This document shows, piece after piece, positions 61,777 to 64,000 of a stretch of 64,000 nucleotides of DNA; position 1 is the first letter of the stretch; the number at the start of each line of letters is the position of its first letter. The DNA comes from Nocardia sp. CNY236 (GTDB lineage Bacteria; Actinomycetota; Actinomycetes; Mycobacteriales; Mycobacteriaceae): assembly GCF_000482385.1 (NCBI RefSeq), contig NZ_KI519393.1, positions 152,393 through 216,392 on the forward strand, read 5' to 3'. The position numbers and the translations under genes are program-made. The notes beneath the pieces are model-generated. The model was not told the origin of the DNA. It did not search any database and worked only from the letters and a program-made list of their open reading frames with translations.

Positions 61777-62190
61777 CTAGACGCGACGCCGCTTGGGCGG
61801 ACGGCAGCCGTTGTGTGGCTGCGGGGTGACATCGGAGATCGTGCCCACCTCGAGACCGGCGGCCTGCAGCGAGCGGATCGCCGTCTCGCGGCCCGAGCCG
61901 GGTCCTTTCACGAAAACGTCGACTTTCTTGACGCCGTGCTCCTGTGCTTTGCGAGCGGCGTTCTCGGCGGCGAGCTGCGCAGCGAACGGAGTCGACTTGC
62001 GCGAGCCCTTGAAGCCGACATGACCCGACGACGCCCAGGAGATGACGTTGCCACTCGGGTCGGTGATCGACACGATCGTGTTGTTGAATGTGCTCTTGAT
62101 GTGCGCGTTGCCGTGCGGAACGTTCTTCTTGTCCCGACGGCGCGACTTCTGGGTCTTCTTCGGGCCCGTGGCCCGACTCTTCGGAGGCAT
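61777..62190 (-). CDS. rpsK: 30S ribosomal protein S11
   Basis: A 137-aa S11: basic lead SRATGPKKTQKSRRRDKKNVPHGNAHIKSTFNNTIVSITD, then VISWASSGHVGFKGSRKSTPFAAQ and GLEVGTISDVTPQPHNGCRPPKRRRV at the end. Usual length. It lies 20 bases before rpsD. Confidence 0.98.
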   Translation of the reverse strand: MPPKSRATGPKKTQKSRRRDKKNVPHGNAHIKSTFNNTIVSITDPSGNVISWASSGHVGFKGSRKSTPFAAQLAAENAARKAQEHGVKKVDVFVKGPGSGRETAIRSLQAAGLEVGTISDVTPQPHNGCRPPKRRRV

Positions 62191-62199
62191 CGGCTATCC

Positions 62200-62571
62200 C
62201 TACTTCTTCTTGCCGGCGACGGTGCGCTTCGGGCCCTTGCGGGTGCGCGCATTGGTCTTGGTGCGCTGGCCACGCACGGGCAGGCCACGGCGGTGGCGCA
62301 GGCCCTGGTAGCAGCCGATTTCGATCTTGCGGCGAATATCGGCCTGCACCTCGCGGCGCAGGTCACCCTCGACCTTGAACTCGGAAGCCTCGATGTAGTC
62401 ACGCAGCTTCGTGAGATCGTCGTCGCTGAGATCCTTCGAACGCAGGTCCGGGCTGACCCCCGTGGCCTCGAGAATCTCCTTGGAGCGAGTCCGGCCGACG
62501 CCGAAGATGTAGGTCAGCGCGATCTCCATACGCTTCTCGCGCGGGAGGTCCACGCCCATGAGACGTGCCAT
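62200..62571 (-). CDS. rpsM: 30S ribosomal protein S13
   Basis: A 123-aa S13: ARLMGVDLPREKRMEIALTYIFGVGRTRSKEIL, LRREVQADIRRKIEIGCYQGLRHRRGLPVRGQRTKTNAR, KGPKRTVAGKKK. It lies next to rpsK with a 9-base gap. Usual length. Confidence 0.98.
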   Translation of the reverse strand: MARLMGVDLPREKRMEIALTYIFGVGRTRSKEILEATGVSPDLRSKDLSDDDLTKLRDYIEASEFKVEGDLRREVQADIRRKIEIGCYQGLRHRRGLPVRGQRTKTNARTRKGPKRTVAGKKK

Positions 62572-62799
62572 GTGGCAGTTTCCTTATCTTTGCGGAGGTC
62601 TGCTCCCTGTCCGTCCCCTCGTCGTGTGGGGCACCGGCCTCCGAACCGGCGGTGAGCACGCACGCCTCGGGTCGAACCCTGAAATTCCACAACGTGCGGC
62701 TGGTGCTGGGAGTTCTTCTGTGCCAATCCGAACTGCGGTTCGGTGCCTTGGCTGGTGTCGCGACGAGCAGCGCCGTCGGAATGTCCTACAGCTGACGGT

Positions 62800-62815
62800 G
62801 CGGGGCCTGCCCCGC
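62800..62815 (-). terminator. Hairpin just after rpmJ
   Basis: GCGGGGC-CT-GCCCCGC, a 7-bp perfect inverted repeat with a 2-base spacer, 6 bases after the rpmJ stop. It probably lowers read-through or stabilises the mRNA; no U-tract. Confidence 0.5.
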
Positions 62816-62821
62816 CTCCGC

Positions 62822-62935
62822 TCAGCCTTGGCGCTGCTTGTGGCGCAGGTTGTCGCAGATCACCATGACCCGACCGTGGCGGCGGATCACCTTGCACTTC
62901 TCGCAGATCTTCTTGACGCTCGGCTGAACCTTCAC
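62822..62935 (-). CDS. rpmJ: 50S ribosomal protein L36
   Basis: A 37-aa L36 too short for many gene finders: KVQPSVKKICEKCKVIRRHGRVMVICDNLRHKQRQG, with the zinc-ribbon C-x2-C and the final C/H ligands (CDNLRH). GTG 62935 gives the family length; an in-frame ATG at 62953 would add six residues. It lies between infA and rpsM, the usual place. Confidence 0.95.
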   Translation of the reverse strand: MKVQPSVKKICEKCKVIRRHGRVMVICDNLRHKQRQG

Positions 62936-62954
62936 GTCCGTCCAATCTGTCATG

Positions 62955-63002
62955 GTTCACACGGGTGTGAACACAGTTTTTCCCCAGCCGGCGGCTGGGG
63001 AA
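62955..63002. repeat. Two inverted repeats between infA and rpmJ
   Basis: GTTCACAC-GG-GTGTGAAC (62955-62972, 8-bp arms) is followed by TTCCCCAGCC-GGC-GGCTGGGGAA (62980-63002, a perfect 10-bp stem with a 3-base loop). On the minus strand the transcript meets the second before the first. There is no U-tract after either on that strand, so they are not classical terminators; attenuation, protein binding or mRNA processing is possible. Confidence 0.7.
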
Positions 63003-63080
63003 GCCTTGTCATGAGTCTTTCGACTCGGTCCCGAGGTGAGTCGGGGCAGTCGGCTCGGCCGACCCGATCGCGCTCGGCGA

Positions 63081-63302
63081 TCATTTGTAGCGGTACACGA
63101 TCCGGCCACGCGACAGGTCGTAGGGCGAGAGTTCTACGACAACACGGTCCTCGGGGAGGATGCGAATGTAGTGCTGCCGCATCTTCCCGCTGATGTGCGC
63201 GAGAACTTTGTGCCCGTTCTCGAGCTCGATCCGGAACATCGCATTGGGCAGCGGCTCGACAACTCGACCCTCGACCTCGATGGCCCCGTCCTTCTTCGCC
63301 AT
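63081..63302 (-). CDS. infA: Translation initiation factor IF-1
   Basis: A 73-aa IF-1 with the S1-like fold: [77 protein letters not shown] is close before ATG 63302. It begins the ribosomal run (infA-rpmJ-rpsM-rpsK-rpsD-rpoA-rplQ-truA). Identity certain. Confidence 0.98.
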
Positions 63303-63699
63303 ATCCTCCGCGATCCCGGTTACACTCAACCTGGTTTGTTTGCCCTCGGTTTCCGCCCGAATGGACCGGCCTGGGAGCAGACCGCTCGCACGCGAACAGG
63401 CGGCGCATGGGTGCACCGCCGCTCCAGCTTACCGATCCGTCCAGGATCGGGCAAAAATACCCCTTCTGCGCCCGAGTCGCCAGCGGTCTTGCCGCGAATC
63501 CCACCGCGGACCCCATCCTAGGCGCCCGCGGTACAGCCCCGCGATGACTCCGGGCTGTCGCGTAAAATAGCCGATGTCCAAATTTCAGGTCGAGCAGATC
63601 GAGGGGGACGGGTGGCCCAGCGCAGCCGACGAGCCATGCCCTGGTCACAGCAGCGACACCCTTGGTCACCGCAGAGTCGAGCGCTGGTGAGGCCCTGCC
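63303..63699. other. Divergent promoter region between infA and the right-edge gene
   Basis: About 400 bases. Two small plus-strand frames lie here, ATG 63574-63690 (38 residues) and GTG 63612-63710 (32 residues), each with only a weak ribosome site; I do not call them. GAGGGGG at 63601-63607 could serve the second. Promoters of infA (minus) and of the right-edge gene (plus) must be here. Confidence 0.35.
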
Positions 63700-64000
63700 G
63701 TGAGTCGTGACACCGACGGCCTTCCCATGCTGCCCCCGTGGTTGTCCGAAAGCGACGTCACGCCGGCCGGCTACGAAGCGCCGGTGGAAAACCTTCCGCA
63801 CGATCACATCATCGAAGAAGCGCCTCGCCGCAAGCGTGGACGATTCCGAAACCGGGCGGCGGACGAAGACAAACCCGACGCCGCACGGCCGGAGAAGCGG
63901 CGCAAGGGTTGGCACCGTGACAAGAACGACCAGTCCGCAGACGAACCCCAGCAGTCGACCACGCCCGCCCAGATGCCGTCGTCCGACGTAGCTGCACCCG
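63700..64000 (+). CDS. Hypothetical protein, partial, charged N-terminus
   Basis: From GTG 63700 the frame stays open to the window edge (100 residues): SRDTDGLPMLPPWLSESDVTPAGYEAPVENLPHDHIIEEAPRRKRGRFRNR, then alternating acidic and basic runs and QSTTPAQMPS. It is Pro-rich and strongly charged, probably disordered, and could lead into a folded C-terminal domain outside the window. No family can be named from this part. Coding is supported by its open length and codon look. Confidence 0.55.
   Translation, partial: MSRDTDGLPMLPPWLSESDVTPAGYEAPVENLPHDHIIEEAPRRKRGRFRNRAADEDKPDAARPEKRRKGWHRDKNDQSADEPQQSTTPAQMPSSDVAAP

Noticed and set aside
62980..63002. Rho-independent terminator after infA
   Set aside because: On the infA strand the stem is followed by A, not U, residues, and rpmJ downstream is part of the same run.

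Overview
The window is high-GC actinobacterial chromosome, most likely from a Nocardia or a close relative in the Mycobacteriales. This rests on gene content and order: WhiB and PspC families, a His-tailed GroEL1, an RsdA/SigD pair, an ESX-4-type secretion locus, and an order that follows the Mycobacterium tuberculosis segment from imuB (Rv3394c) to infA (Rv3462c) with insertions and losses. No tRNA, rRNA, CRISPR array, insertion sequence or prophage was seen, so this looks like core chromosome with lineage-specific inserts.

Layout. 1-1700: imuB (running off the left edge) and imuA', an SOS mutagenesis pair with a LexA box upstream. 1750-7280: a Ser/Thr kinase, then a NarL-type response regulator and PspC-domain histidine kinase divergent from a PspC/LiaF-like membrane protein (an EsrISR-like envelope-stress module). 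7324-12763: GMP synthesis (guaA, guaB3, guaB2) interrupted by an alpha/beta-hydrolase-like gene. 12991-18364: DUF5319, rsdA/sigD, an Rv3415c-like protein, whiB3, and a SigK-like sigma factor with a very short anti-sigma factor. 18458-22760: groEL1 and groES (CIRCE operator) and a membrane-anchored Hsp70-like protein. 22744-28227: the tightly packed tsaD-rimI-tsaB-tsaE-alr-nnr run. 28269-36609: a cupredoxin lipoprotein, glmS, a hydrolase, a five-gene set with type VII secretion features, and glmM. 36853-37802: rpsI-rplM. 37979-54666: the ESX-4-type locus (two secretion-associated actin-fold-like proteins, a zinc-peptidase lipoprotein, two WXG100 proteins, eccC, eccD, mycP, eccB, eccE). 54671-58266: FMN reductase, mtnP, csoR with a self-overlapping operator, an F420-type oxidoreductase and hsp20. 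58282-63302: the alpha ribosomal operon infA-rpmJ-rpsM-rpsK-rpsD-rpoA-rplQ-truA. A divergent unknown gene runs off the right edge.

How the parts fit. Much of the window concerns envelope and stress: two sigma/anti-sigma pairs, the three-component envelope module, a WhiB redox regulator, chaperones, peptidoglycan-precursor genes (glmS, glmM, alr), and a secretion system that has EccE, which the M. tuberculosis ESX-4 lacks. The set between glmS and glmM (coiled-coil protein, a 656-aa Ser/Pro-rich protein with a helical WxG N-terminus, an EspC-like protein ending in a YxxxD signal, a DUF6802 protein with two Ca-loop-like repeats, and a PspC protein) is the best candidate here for an under-described system, probably substrates and helpers of the ESX-4 machine 3 to 20 kb away. 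Four short tandem-repeat loci, two of them duplicating a gene's stop codon, are a second unusual feature.
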